Origin: Fundicoccus ignavus
Lineage (GTDB): Bacteria; Bacillota; Bacilli; Lactobacillales; Aerococcaceae
DNA: 64,000 bases
Assembly: GCF_009659375.1 (NCBI RefSeq)
Contig: NZ_WJQT01000002.1
Location: forward strand, 124,001 to 188,000
Reading direction: 5' to 3'
Shown here: in pieces, positions 48,370 through 57,249 of the stretch
Numbering within the stretch: the first letter of the stretch is position 1
Layout: each line of letters opens with the position of its first letter
Program-made: the position numbers and the translations under genes
The notes under the pieces: model-generated
Seen by the model: the letters and a program-made list of their open reading frames with translations, nothing else
Told to the model about the DNA's origin: nothing
Databases searched by the model: none

Positions 48370-50487
48370 ATGGCGAAATATAAAATTAAAAGTAAAAAAA
48401 ATCGTTCACATATTCCACAACGATTAAATTTGCTGTTTTTTATAACGTTTTTGGCGTTTACAGCGTTATTCGTACGATTGGGATATTTGCAACTCTATCA
48501 AGGCGAAACTTTAACCAATATGGTTCAAAGAACTGAGTCAACTCAGTCAACAGGTTCTGTTCCTCGTGGTGTAATCTATGACAGTCAAGGAAGAATATTG
48601 GTTGGGAATCAACCTGAACTAGCAATTCTTTATACTCGTGATCGTGCGTCTCGTGTTGATGCGTTAGATATTGTGAATGTAGCTAAAGAATTAGCTTCGT
48701 TAATCGATATTCCAGTCTCAGACTTAACAGAACGTGATAAGAAAGATTATTTTATCGTAGTGAATACGAGTGAAGTCAATAATCGATTAACGGATGAACA
48801 GAAATTACTAAGTGGTTCTGCAGCGTACGAGGCTCAACTTGCCGCGGTTACCTCAGACGATTTAGAGTTTTCACAAGGTGAACTGAAAATCATTGCTCTA
48901 TTCAAAAAAATGAATAGCGCGTATGAGTTATCGACTGTAACTGTAAAAAATAAAAATGTTACAGAAGCTGAAGTTGCGCGTGTTAGTGAGCAATTAGGAA
49001 GTCTGCCTGGTATTGAAATTGGTACCGATTGGCAAAGAGTTTACCCTCAAGGGGATATGCTTAAGTCTATTTTAGGTCAAGTTTCAACTGAACAAAGAGG
49101 ATTACCAAGCGAAAGAGCAGATGAATTATTGACACGTGGCTATGCTATGAATGATCGAGTAGGTATTAGTTATCTTGAACAACAATATGAAGATGCTTTA
49201 AGAGGATCAAAATCAATTTATAATATCGTCACAGATTCTGCCGATGATATTCTAGAAAATGAGATGGTCTTTGAAGGAGCCAAAGGAGATAACTTAGTAT
49301 TAAGTATTGATTCAGCCTTCCAAGCAGAAGTTGATGAAATTACTGAAAATGCATTGAAGAATATGACGAACCAAGGCTTGAATGACAGAATTTATGTCGT
49401 GGCTATGGATCCTAATACAGGAGATATTCTAGCGATCTCTGGTAAACGATTCGAGTACGATGAAGCAACGGATTCTTATAATTACGATGTAATTGTGGAT
49501 GATGCTTTAGGTGCGATCAATACAAGTTATGGTATGGGATCAAGTGTGAAACCAGCGATGGTTGCGATGGGTTATCTAGAAGGTGTAATAAGCACGTCAG
49601 ATAATATTATTGTAGATGAGCCGCTGAAATTCCAAGCTTCGCAAGAGAAATCATCAGTTTTTAACCGAGATGGACAATTGCCGATTGATGATATTGAAGC
49701 ATTACAAAAATCTTCAAATATCTATATGATAAAATTAGCGATGAGAATTGGTGGTCAAACAGACTATCAAGAAGATGGACGTTTGAATATTGACTTCGAA
49801 ACAATCAATATTCTTAGAAATTATTTCGCAGAGTTTGGTTTGGGGACTCAAACAGGAATTGACTTACCTAATGAATCTTCAGGATACACACCAACAAGTG
49901 ACCAATTAGTTAGTGCGTTAGACTTAGCATACGGACAATTCGATTTGTATACACCATTACAAATGGCTCAGTATGTTGCGACCATCGCAAATGGTGGTAC
50001 AAGGTATGCACCACGAATTGTGAAAGAAATTAGAGGAACTGATGTAAACGGTGAATTAGGTGCTGTGAAAACTACTGTTCCTTCTAAAGTCATGAATGTT
50101 ATTAATATTGACCCTAATGCAATGGACCGTATTCATGAAGGGATGCGTCAAGTATCTCATACAGTTGATGGGACAGCTCGTTATTATTTCTTAGACTATC
50201 CAATCGAAGTGGGATCTAAGACTGGTACAACCGAGGCGTTTTATTCGGGACCAGTTCAACATGCTTCTAATAAACCGGTAACAAATGCAACTTATGTTGG
50301 TTATGCACCATTTGATAATCCAGAAATTGCAATCACGGTAATCGTTCCGTACTTATTAGAAGAATCTTGGGGACGTGAAAGTACGAAAGTAGCACATGAA
50401 GTGATGAATGCCTATTTCTTACAGAAAGAATCAACTCGTGAAACAATTGAACAATATATGCAAACATTTGTTGCACCAGCAAACTAA
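48370..50487 (+). CDS. pbp2b: Class B penicillin-binding protein 2b
   Basis: 705 residues from ATG 48370. Cytosolic N-terminus, membrane anchor (LNLLFFITFLAFTALFVRLGYLQLY, residues about 20-45), dimerisation domain starting TGSVPRGVIYDSQGRIL, and transpeptidase domain with SxxK in GSSVKP, SSN (QKSSNIYM) and KTGTTE. Its layout parallels streptococcal PBP2b along the whole length (IPQRLNLLF start, GIDLPNESSGYTP, ALDLAYGQFDLYTPLQMAQYVATIANGG). It cross-links peripheral peptidoglycan during elongation. No PASTA domains. The ribosome site is weak. A terminator follows. Confidence 0.92.
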   Translation: MAKYKIKSKKNRSHIPQRLNLLFFITFLAFTALFVRLGYLQLYQGETLTNMVQRTESTQSTGSVPRGVIYDSQGRILVGNQPELAILYTRDRASRVDALDIVNVAKELASLIDIPVSDLTERDKKDYFIVVNTSEVNNRLTDEQKLLSGSAAYEAQLAAVTSDDLEFSQGELKIIALFKKMNSAYELSTVTVKNKNVTEAEVARVSEQLGSLPGIEIGTDWQRVYPQGDMLKSILGQVSTEQRGLPSERADELLTRGYAMNDRVGISYLEQQYEDALRGSKSIYNIVTDSADDILENEMVFEGAKGDNLVLSIDSAFQAEVDEITENALKNMTNQGLNDRIYVVAMDPNTGDILAISGKRFEYDEATDSYNYDVIVDDALGAINTSYGMGSSVKPAMVAMGYLEGVISTSDNIIVDEPLKFQASQEKSSVFNRDGQLPIDDIEALQKSSNIYMIKLAMRIGGQTDYQEDGRLNIDFETINILRNYFAEFGLGTQTGIDLPNESSGYTPTSDQLVSALDLAYGQFDLYTPLQMAQYVATIANGGTRYAPRIVKEIRGTDVNGELGAVKTTVPSKVMNVINIDPNAMDRIHEGMRQVSHTVDGTARYYFLDYPIEVGSKTGTTEAFYSGPVQHASNKPVTNATYVGYAPFDNPEIAITVIVPYLLEESWGRESTKVAHEVMNAYFLQKESTRETIEQYMQTFVAPAN

Positions 50488-50512
50488 TATAGAAATTTTA
50501 ATATAGAAATGA

Positions 50513-50548
50513 AAAACCCTCCGATATCGCTGATATCGGAGGATTTTT
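50513..50548 (+). terminator. Terminator after pbp2b
   Basis: CCTCCGATATC (50518-50528) pairs perfectly with GATATCGGAGG (50532-50542), then ATTTTTC. Repeat copy C starts 14 nt later. Confidence 0.9.
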
Positions 50549-50561
50549 CATTATTTAATAG

Positions 50562-50866
50562 TATAAGGGTTTATAAGTTTTCTGTTGATTTATCAAGCTT
50601 TGTACTACGTTCAGCTGATTGTTTTCCAAGGCGGTGGTCGCTTTCAAAGCCTCACTTACGTTCGTGCTTTTCCAGCTCAATCGGCTAGGGTGTGTCTAAT
50701 TCGCAGCGCTCAAAGTCACACCAAGCTACACCGATTGCCCTTTATACCGCTATGGAAAACAATTAGCTGATCTACGTTAAATATTCCAACAAAAGTAAAA
50801 CGATATAATCAAATTATACTGCTAAACAGAATTTAAAAACCTTGGACTTGTCCGAGATTTTCTTAA
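50562..50866 (+). repeat. Interspersed repeat, copy C
   Basis: About 300 nt, the best preserved copy. Outer inverted arms: CAGCTGATTGTTTTCCAAGG (from 50612) with its partner ending ACAATTAGCTG (50747-50769). Inner arms: AATCGGCTAGGGTGTG (50679-50694) and CACACC...CCGATT (50717-50736). It begins ATAAGGGTTTATAAGTTTT and ends CGAGATTTTCTTAAT. A 61-codon frame inside it is an artefact. Confidence 0.85.
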
Positions 50867-51143
50867 TTATAAGTTTTTGTTGATTTACCAAGTTTTGTAC
50901 TTGGCTCAGCTTATTGTTTATCAAGGAGGAGGTCGCTTTCAAAGCCTCACTGATGTTCGGGTTTTTCCAGCTCAATCAGCTAGGGTGTGTCTAATTTGTT
51001 GCGCTCAAAGTCACACCAAGCTACGCCGATTGCCCTTTGTACCGCTGTAGAAAAAAACAAGTCGCTAAGCTGCGTTAAGTATTTCAACAAAAGTAAAGCA
51101 ATATAATCAATTTAAAGACCACGGACTCGATCGAGGTTTTCTG
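50867..51143 (+). repeat. Interspersed repeat, copy D (tandem to C)
   Basis: It starts TTATAAGTTTTTGTTGATTT directly after copy C in the same orientation. It shares GGTCGCTTTCAAAGCCTCAC, CAGCTCAATC, CTAGGGTGTGTCTAATTTG and GTCACACCAAGCTAC. It is more diverged at the right end (AAAAAACAAGTCGCTAAGCTG). The inner GTGTG/CACAC pairing is kept. Confidence 0.8.
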
Positions 51144-51272
51144 ATTTGAAAGATAATGAGTAGGGCAATAAGTCTCATTCAACACTCAAAAGTTTTGAAT
51201 TACTGGGGTCTTAAGGTTTTAAGGTTATTACTACATGTAACGAGTTGGCGCCATTATTATTAATTTGAATTC
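51144..51272. other. Intergenic stretch, nothing recognised
   Basis: About 130 nt between repeat copy D and the next terminator. No ORF, promoter or fold that I can support. Confidence 0.4.
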
Positions 51273-51316
51273 AAAAAAAACGGGTTTCTCACAACTAATT
51301 GTGGAAACCCGTTTTT
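51273..51316 (-). terminator. Terminator of the MltG-like gene
   Basis: CGGGTTTC (51281-51288) pairs with GAAACCCG (51304-51311), extended by CAC/GTG and flanked by A and T runs on both sides. Confidence 0.8.
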
Positions 51317-51349
51317 CTATACAAGAGACTTTATGCCCAGACCCTGATA

Positions 51350-51979
51350 TTAATAATAATAATATGCGCCGTGTGTAATCTCATTAGCGATGTCATGAAT
51401 TGTCATATCAGATGAAATTTCATAGCTACCAGCTTGAATAATAGAGTTTAAACCCCATTCATCAAGTAAAGCTTGGAATTCTGCTGCTGATTCGACGAAT
51501 CCTTGAGCTTCTAAGTTGCTCGCGATATCGACGGATGTTTCTCCTTGAGAAATCACGAAAGTGCCAGAAGTTGAAGAAGTAGAATTTTCTGTTTCCTCAT
51601 CTGTAGAATCTTCTGTAGTTGTTTCATCTTCAGTTTCGCTTTGTTCACCATCTCCGTCACTTGAAAGTGAACGATTTTCTAATTGTAATTCAGCAATTTG
51701 GTTTTCTAGCCCAGTATTTTTTTCAGTTAATGATGCAATTTCTTCATCTTTTGTTACTTGATTTTCTTCCAATGTATCGCGTTCTGCGATTAATGAACTC
51801 ATTTCATCACGATATTGTGCTAATTCTTCTTCGTGAGTAGCAGAGCTTGAATTTAAGACAGAAGGAATCGTTACACCTTGGATAGGAACGTTCCCTTGAA
51901 AGAAAATCGCATAAGCACCCGTTAAAATACCAGAAGCTAAGAATCCAAGTGCTAAAGAGCGTAAAGTACTTTTATTCAT
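51350..51979 (-). CDS. Membrane-anchored coiled-coil protein with MltG-type LysM-like module
   Basis: 209 residues. N-terminal membrane segment (LALGFLASGILTGAYAIFF, 9-27), a coiled coil (about 50-105, EEELAQYRDEMSSLIAERD...), a Ser/Thr/Asp/Glu-rich linker (110-140) and a C-terminal module (142-205: FVISQGETSVDIASNLEAQG, IQAGSYEISSDMTIHDIANE) that resembles the LysM-like domain preceding the catalytic part of the lytic transglycosylase MltG. The catalytic domain is absent, so it may bind glycan or regulate MltG. It is second in a two-gene minus-strand unit, 15 nt after the gene at 51995. AAAGGA precedes the ATG. Confidence 0.7.
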   Translation of the reverse strand: MNKSTLRSLALGFLASGILTGAYAIFFQGNVPIQGVTIPSVLNSSSATHEEELAQYRDEMSSLIAERDTLEENQVTKDEEIASLTEKNTGLENQIAELQLENRSLSSDGDGEQSETEDETTTEDSTDEETENSTSSTSGTFVISQGETSVDIASNLEAQGFVESAAEFQALLDEWGLNSIIQAGSYEISSDMTIHDIANEITHGAYYYY

Positions 51980-51994
51980 AAGCTTGATCCTTTC

Positions 51995-52396
51995 TTAACG
52001 ATTTTCGATATAATCATCAATAACATGTTGTACAACTTGTGGACTAACTTTTACTTCATGAGCAATTTCATGCATTGTATACCCTTGAGAGTATAAGCGA
52101 ATGACGTCTTCTCGTGTCATATCTGAAATTGATTCAGGTAGAATTTCTTCTTCAATTGCAGTAGACAATTCTTCTGCTTCGCTAGAGTAGTCAACATTAT
52201 TATTTGCTACAACTTGACGTTGTGTGCGTTCTAATTCTGATATGCGACTTTTGATGCTGTACAATTCTTGAGACTGTTGAACAGAAAACTCACTTAATTG
52301 TTCCTCGACATTGTTAGAGTCTTTACTATACATTGAAATTACAAATAATATAATCGCAATGACAAGTAGGGCAATAACTAAAATCCATATATCCAT
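51995..52396 (-). CDS. Small membrane protein with coiled coil and C-terminal helix-turn-helix
   Basis: 133 residues. Membrane helix at the N-terminus (WILVIALLVIAIILFVISMY), coiled coil (30-62, EEQLSEFSVQQSQELYSIKS...), acidic linker, and a helix-turn-helix-like end (MTREDVIRLYSQGYTMHEIAHEVKVSPQVVQHVI, 94-128). The layout is similar to DUF6115-type proteins of Firmicutes; function unknown. GGTGAGGTG precedes the ATG. Its partner downstream has the same membrane/coiled-coil design, so the two may form an envelope complex. Confidence 0.65.
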   Translation of the reverse strand: MDIWILVIALLVIAIILFVISMYSKDSNNVEEQLSEFSVQQSQELYSIKSRISELERTQRQVVANNNVDYSSEAEELSTAIEEEILPESISDMTREDVIRLYSQGYTMHEIAHEVKVSPQVVQHVIDDYIENR

Positions 52397-52799
52397 GGTT
52401 TCACCTCACCTAATTAATTTACCTGTACGTAATTTAATTTTATCAAACGTTTCAAAAGTTTCAACTATTAGAGTGTTACAGTCTAGTTAATTTTTGATAC
52501 GACCAATAAAATGCTTAATTATTATAGCATACTATTAATTTACTAACATAGCTTATTGCTTCTTTCTGAAAAATAATTTAGTACAATTTTGTAAAAAAGC
52601 TCTTGTTATTATTAAAAACTTGAGTATGATATTGAAGATGTTCGATATATACAAAAGTGATGGCGATACTTATATTTGAAAACTATATGGATTTTCAAAA
52701 AAAATATAGCCAAATACATTGATTAATGTTATAATACTTTAGTATTGTTTGAAGTAATCAATAATATTACAAATACTAATAATGTTTGGAGGGATATCA
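52397..52799. promoter_or_regulatory. Divergent promoter region between the coiled-coil operon and rpmG
   Basis: For rpmG: an extended -10 TGTTATAAT (52727-52735) with no good -35. For the minus-strand operon: TATGCTATAAT read leftward (TATAAT at about 52525-52530) with a weak -35. Otherwise AT-rich with no ORF. Confidence 0.5.
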
Positions 52800-52952
52800 A
52801 TGCGCGTAAACATCAATTTAGAATGTACAGAATGTGGCGAACGTAATTACTTAACTAAGAAAAGTAAACGTAATAACCCTGATCGTTTAGAAGCTAAAAA
52901 ATATTGCCCGAGAGAGCGTAAAGTAACGCTTCACCGTGAAGTTAAGAAATAA
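52800..52952 (+). CDS. rpmG: 50S ribosomal protein L33
   Basis: 50 residues: [20 protein letters not shown] at the start, then [20 protein letters not shown] and [11 protein letters not shown]. The first zinc-type pair CTEC is present, but the second pair is reduced to one Cys (YCPRER), as in the zinc-independent L33 paralogues. GGAGGGATATCA precedes the ATG. A terminator follows at 52976. L33 sits near the tRNA exit site. Confidence 0.95.
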   Translation: MRVNINLECTECGERNYLTKKSKRNNPDRLEAKKYCPRERKVTLHREVKK

Positions 52953-52975
52953 TTCATATTTATATGATAAAAATT

Positions 52976-53008
52976 AGTTAGCAGCATTCGTGTTGCTAGC
53001 TTTTTTTT
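52976..53008 (+). terminator. Terminator after rpmG
   Basis: AGTTAGCAGCA pairs with TGTTGCTAGCT (one G-T), followed by eight T (53001-53008). Confidence 0.85.
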
Positions 53009-53080
53009 GTATAAACATGAGATTATAAGCTATATAAATCATGAATTATAAACATATTTTGTAATTGGAAGGTGATTAAC

Positions 53081-53785
53081 ATGCAAAAGAATTTTCAAGT
53101 TTTTAATCGACGTAAAGCTTCATTTCAAGATGAACCTATTATGACTTATTTGTTTCTTGCTATTAACATTATAGTTTATATATATATGTTAATACGGTTT
53201 GGGACAACAGAAAACACATTGGTTTTACTAAAAATGGGTGCAAATTTTAGTCCGTTTATTGTTCAAGCACAAGAATGGTGGCGTCTCTTAACTGCTGCAT
53301 TTCTTCATATTGGCATACAACACATCGTTATGAATGGCATTACGCTATACTTTTTAGGGATGGAATTAGAGAAATTAATGGGACATTGGCGATTTACTGT
53401 AGTCTATTTGGTTGCAGCAATCGGTGGTAATCTATTTTCTTTTGCTTTTAGTGAAAGTGTATCGGCTGGCGCAAGTACGGCCATATTCGGTATGTTTGCA
53501 TCTATTATTGTATTATCGAAGATGTATCCACATTCCTATGCATTAAAACAAAGAGCCACATCCTATACAGTCTTAATTATCTTGAATGTTCTCACGGGAT
53601 TGACGTCAAGTGGAATTGACAACTGGGGACATTTCGGTGGAGCAATTTACGGAGCATTAATCACTTTGTTCGTGGGATTATCCATAAAAAGTAAAATTTC
53701 TTCAAAAGAACGTTTATTTGCTCTTGTAATCGTAGCCATTTTGACTGTATTATTAGTCATGTATGGTATTTATAAATATTATTAA
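53081..53785 (+). CDS. Rhomboid-family intramembrane serine protease
   Basis: 234 residues from ATG 53081 with GGAAGGTG upstream (ATG 53072 overlaps it). Six or seven membrane helices. Catalytic Ser in SAGASTAIFGMFA (GxS, about residue 140) and catalytic His in NWGHFGGAIYG; the HIxxNxxxL-like oxyanion segment is HIVMNGITLYFLG. It cleaves membrane proteins within the bilayer; the Bacillus relative is YqgP. It precedes glcK by 15 nt, a conserved Firmicute pairing. Confidence 0.92.
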   Translation: MQKNFQVFNRRKASFQDEPIMTYLFLAINIIVYIYMLIRFGTTENTLVLLKMGANFSPFIVQAQEWWRLLTAAFLHIGIQHIVMNGITLYFLGMELEKLMGHWRFTVVYLVAAIGGNLFSFAFSESVSAGASTAIFGMFASIIVLSKMYPHSYALKQRATSYTVLIILNVLTGLTSSGIDNWGHFGGAIYGALITLFVGLSIKSKISSKERLFALVIVAILTVLLVMYGIYKYY

Positions 53786-53799
53786 AGGAGCAATTATAA

Positions 53800-54774
53800 A
53801 TGAAAGATAAAATTATTGGGATAGATTTAGGTGGAACTTCAGCCAAAATGGCGATTATTTCCTTAACAGGGGATGTTTTGGAAAAATGGTCAGTGAGTAC
53901 TAACATTTTAGAAGAGGGTACCCATATCGTTCCTAACTTGATTGAATCTTTAAAAGAAAGAATCGAATTATACAAAATGAAAGAAACTGATTTCTTAGGC
54001 ATCGGGATGGGCTCGCCAGGTAAAGTGGATGCCGATGCTAAAACAGTCATTGGTGCTTATAATTTAAACTGGAGCACATTGCAAGAGATTGGTAAAGCTT
54101 TTGGTGAAAAATTTGATATTCCGTTCTTTATTGAGAACGATGCAAATATCGCTGCTTTAGGCGAACAGTGGCGTGGAGCTGGTGAGGGCGCACTAGATTG
54201 TATTACTGTCACTTTAGGTACAGGTGTAGGTGGTGGCGTTGTTGTAAATGGGCAATTAGTCCGTGGTGTAAATGGAGCTGCTGGCGAAATTGGTCACTTA
54301 ACAATCGATACCGAAGGACATTTTGATTGTACTTGTGGCAAAAAAGGTTGTCTAGAAACAGTGGCTTCAGCAACTGGTATTATGCACTTAGCACGTAAAT
54401 TTGCACAAGAATATGTTGGAGATTCAGAAGTTAAGGCTCAACTAGATGACGGAGCAGACGTTAATTCAAAAGATATTTTCGATGCTGCTAAAGAAGGAGA
54501 TTACTTTGCATTACAAGTAGTTGATCATTTTGCGCATTATTTAGGACTAGCTTGCTCGCATTTAGCGAATACATTAAATCCATCAAAAATTGTATTAGCA
54601 GGTGGTGTAGCGCTAGCAGGAGATTTTTTATTAAACAAAGTTAATGAACAATTCATGGGATATTGTTTCCCACAAATTCGTCATAATGAAACATTGGTCT
54701 TAGCAAAATTAGGAAATGACGCTGGTATTATGGGAGCGGCACAACTTGTTAAGTTACAGTCAGTAGAAGGGTAA
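53800..54774 (+). CDS. glcK: Glucokinase, ROK family
   Basis: 324 residues. Phosphorylates glucose with ATP. ATP-binding GIDLGGTSAKMAI at the N-terminus, glucose site ENDANIAALGEQWRGAG, and ROK zinc motif CTCGKKGCLE (His about 168 plus three Cys). AAAGGAG precedes the ATG. It feeds glucose 6-phosphate into zwf/gnd and glycolysis. Same operon as the rhomboid and the rhodanese-like gene. Confidence 0.95.
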   Translation: MKDKIIGIDLGGTSAKMAIISLTGDVLEKWSVSTNILEEGTHIVPNLIESLKERIELYKMKETDFLGIGMGSPGKVDADAKTVIGAYNLNWSTLQEIGKAFGEKFDIPFFIENDANIAALGEQWRGAGEGALDCITVTLGTGVGGGVVVNGQLVRGVNGAAGEIGHLTIDTEGHFDCTCGKKGCLETVASATGIMHLARKFAQEYVGDSEVKAQLDDGADVNSKDIFDAAKEGDYFALQVVDHFAHYLGLACSHLANTLNPSKIVLAGGVALAGDFLLNKVNEQFMGYCFPQIRHNETLVLAKLGNDAGIMGAAQLVKLQSVEG

Positions 54775-54786
54775 GGATTTATTTTT

Positions 54787-55185
54787 ATGACACTATTAGA
54801 AACAATTTTATTTACTTTAGTATTTATTGCAGCTTTATACGGAATTTACTATGCATGGCTTTGGGTTTTACGTAAGATGTCTGCCAAAATGGTTGATTCG
54901 GATAAAATGAATGAGGATATACGTAAAGTTGAAGTCATCGATGTAAGAGAACCGGCAGAATTTGATGCGAACCATGTACTGGGCGCACGTAATATCCCAA
55001 TTTCTCAATTCAAAATGCGATTCAATGAAATTCGTCGCGATAAAGAAATTTATTTATACGATGATAATTTAAACTACGCTTCTCGTGCAGCGAATATTTT
55101 AAGAAAAGATGGCTTTAAGAACATTCATATTCTTAAAGGTGGTTTTTCGAATTGGACAGGTAAAACAAAATCAAATATTAAATAA
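54787..55185 (+). CDS. yqhL: Membrane-anchored rhodanese-like protein without catalytic cysteine
   Basis: 132 residues. One N-terminal membrane helix (LFTLVFIAALYGIYYAWLWVL), then a rhodanese fold: VIDVREPAEFDANHVLGARNIP, and KGGFSNWTG at the end. The active-site loop that normally reads YCxxGxRS is IYLYDDNLNYASRAA here, with Asp where the Cys should be, so sulfur transfer is unlikely. YqhL-type position after glcK is common; role unknown. Starts 12 nt after glcK with a weak ribosome site. Confidence 0.85.
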   Translation: MTLLETILFTLVFIAALYGIYYAWLWVLRKMSAKMVDSDKMNEDIRKVEVIDVREPAEFDANHVLGARNIPISQFKMRFNEIRRDKEIYLYDDNLNYASRAANILRKDGFKNIHILKGGFSNWTGKTKSNIK

Positions 55186-55187
55186 TA

Positions 55188-55229
55188 AAAAAGCACTGAT
55201 GACTGGTTAAGCTGTCATCAGTGCTTTTA
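55188..55229 (+). terminator. Terminator after the rhodanese-like gene
   Basis: AAGCACTGATGAC (55191-55203) pairs perfectly with GTCATCAGTGCTT (55213-55225), then TTAT. Confidence 0.85.
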
Positions 55230-55331
55230 TTCATATTGAGTGTTTGATGCTGCAACGGCAAGCTAATCAAAATTCCAATATGAAAAAATCATTAGTAACA
55301 TGAAATTATTATTTCATGTTAGCTAGCAAAA

Positions 55332-55475
55332 TTAGATAAATAAGTTTAAGCTAACTGCTAAACTTATTAATAGAGATGAAACCATCGCAATTACCATTAG
55401 GATGGCAGTTATTTTAACAATTTTTTCCATTTTGCTTTTCTTTTTCTTTGAGTATTTATTTAATTTTTGAGGCAT
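55332..55475 (-). CDS. DUF4044 single-pass micro-protein
   Basis: 47 residues from ATG 55475 (AAAGGAG upstream; the longer frame to 55535 has none). It starts MPQKLNKYSKKKKSKMEKI, strongly basic, then one membrane helix (ILMVIAMVSSLLISLAVSL). The pattern K-rich/EKI/helix matches the DUF4044 micro-proteins found across Lactobacillales; their function is not known. A weak hairpin (AACATGAAAT/ATTTCATGTT, 55298-55321) may end the transcript. Confidence 0.75.
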   Translation of the reverse strand: MPQKLNKYSKKKKSKMEKIVKITAILMVIAMVSSLLISLAVSLNLFI

Positions 55476-55615
55476 AATAAGCTCCTTTAAAACATTCTGT
55501 AAATACATTTTACCGAATAAAAGATAAGATTTCAATTGTGAAAAGCAATAGAAACTTTAAACTATGATTAAAATTTGGTAAAATAGAATAGAGTTAAAAG
55601 TTAAGGAGGAAAATT

Positions 55616-57058
55616 ATGAGTAAACAACAAATTGGTGTAGTAGGTATGGCGGTTATGGGCCGTAACATTGCATTAAATATTGAAAGCCGTGGCTATTCAG
55701 TTTCTTTGTATAACAGAACGGGATCTAAAACAACAGATGTCTTAGAGGAAAATCCAGACAAAAATCTAAAAGGAACTTTCACAATTGAAGAATTTGTGGA
55801 TAGTTTAGAAACTCCGCGTAAAATCATGTTAATGGTACAAGCTGGAGCGGGTACGGACGCGACAATTGAAAGCTTATTACCACATTTAGATAAAGGTGAT
55901 ATCTTAATTGATGGTGGTAACACCTATTACAAAGATACAATTCGTCGTAGTGAATATTTAGCGGAATCCGGTATTAATTTTATTGGTACTGGCGTTTCTG
56001 GTGGTGAAGAAGGAGCTTTATTAGGGCCAGCTATTATGCCTGGTGGACAAAAAGAAGCATACGAATTGGTAGCACCAATTTTTGAGAAAATTGCAGCTAA
56101 AGCTGAAGACGGAAAACCGTGTGTGACATATATTGGTGAAAATGGTGCAGGTCATTATGTAAAAATGGTACATAACGGTATTGAGTATGGAGATATGCAA
56201 TTAATTGCAGAATCATATGACTTATTACACCGTGGTTTAGGTTTATCAGCAGAAGAAATCGGTAAGATTTTTGAAGAGTGGAACAATGGTGAATTAGATA
56301 GTTTCCTAATGGAAATTTCTGCACAAATTTTACAAACAAATGACCCAGAAACTGGCAAGCCAATGGTTGAAGTAATCATGGACCGTGCTGGAAATAAAGG
56401 AACTGGTAAATGGACTTCACAAAGTGCTTTAGATTTAGGTGAGCCACTATCATTGATTACTGAATCAGTGTTTGCACGTTTCATTTCTTCTCAAAAAGAA
56501 CAACGTGTTATTGCAAGTGAAATCATTCCGAACGTTGACGCACAACTAGATATTGATGATGCTGCAAAAGCAGAATTTATCGAAGCGTTACGAAATGCAT
56601 TATACTTCAGTAAAATTATGAGTTATGCGCAAGGCTTTGCTCAAATGAATGCAGCGAGTGAAGAATACAACTGGAATTTACCTTATGGTGAGATTGCAAG
56701 TATCTTCCGTGCAGGATGTATTATTCGTGCAAAATTCTTACAAAAGATTACAGATGCTTACGAAAAAGATGCTAATTTACAAAACTTAATGTTGGATGAG
56801 TACTTCTTAGATATCGTATCTAAAAATCATGATGCAGTACGTCATGTAGTATCAACAGCAATCGCTGCTGGTATACCAGTGCCAACATTCTCAAGTGCAA
56901 TTAGTTACTATGATTCATACCGTTCAGCAGTATTACCTGCGAACTTAATCCAAGCTCAACGTGACTTATTTGGTGCTCATACATACAATCGTGTAGACAA
57001 ACCAGGTACTTTCCACTTCTTATGGAATGAAGGAAAAGAAGAAAAATTAGAAGATTAA
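55616..57058 (+). CDS. gnd: 6-phosphogluconate dehydrogenase (decarboxylating)
   Basis: 480 residues. Converts 6-phosphogluconate to ribulose 5-phosphate with NADP+. N-terminal [19 protein letters not shown] (the dinucleotide loop has Ala where GLAVMG has Leu), substrate signature [15 protein letters not shown], and catalytic Lys/Asn in [17 protein letters not shown]-terminal [10 protein letters not shown] is typical. AAGGAGG precedes the ATG. Pairs functionally with zwf; monocistronic with a terminator. Confidence 0.97.
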   Translation: MSKQQIGVVGMAVMGRNIALNIESRGYSVSLYNRTGSKTTDVLEENPDKNLKGTFTIEEFVDSLETPRKIMLMVQAGAGTDATIESLLPHLDKGDILIDGGNTYYKDTIRRSEYLAESGINFIGTGVSGGEEGALLGPAIMPGGQKEAYELVAPIFEKIAAKAEDGKPCVTYIGENGAGHYVKMVHNGIEYGDMQLIAESYDLLHRGLGLSAEEIGKIFEEWNNGELDSFLMEISAQILQTNDPETGKPMVEVIMDRAGNKGTGKWTSQSALDLGEPLSLITESVFARFISSQKEQRVIASEIIPNVDAQLDIDDAAKAEFIEALRNALYFSKIMSYAQGFAQMNAASEEYNWNLPYGEIASIFRAGCIIRAKFLQKITDAYEKDANLQNLMLDEYFLDIVSKNHDAVRHVVSTAIAAGIPVPTFSSAISYYDSYRSAVLPANLIQAQRDLFGAHTYNRVDKPGTFHFLWNEGKEEKLED

Positions 57059-57068
57059 TCTTTCATAT

Positions 57069-57117
57069 CTCTTCTCACTGTGTAGCTAATTATTAGCAAG
57101 CAGTGAGAGGTTTTTTT
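57069..57117 (+). terminator. Terminator after gnd
   Basis: CTCTTCTCACTG pairs with CAGTGAGAGG (one bulge), loop with TAGCTAATTATTAGCA, then seven T (57111-57117). Confidence 0.8.
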
Positions 57118-57249
57118 AATTATTTGGTGAAAATATCAAATTATATTAGTTCATTATGAGAAATAAAAGATAAATATATAGCATTGTGTTCACAAATTGT
57201 GTAAAATCAATGAAGTAGATAAAATATCAATGAGGAGGAGATTCCTTTT

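Noticed and set aside
50585-50770. 61-codon ORF
   Set aside because: It lies wholly inside repeat copy C, is not open in copies B or D, and follows the inverted arms, so it is an artefact of the repeat.
52637-52650. TGTTCGATAT as a further PurBox before rpmG
   Set aside because: Only the TGTTCG core matches; flanks do not fit and there is no partner site. A six-base core is expected by chance in 64 kb.
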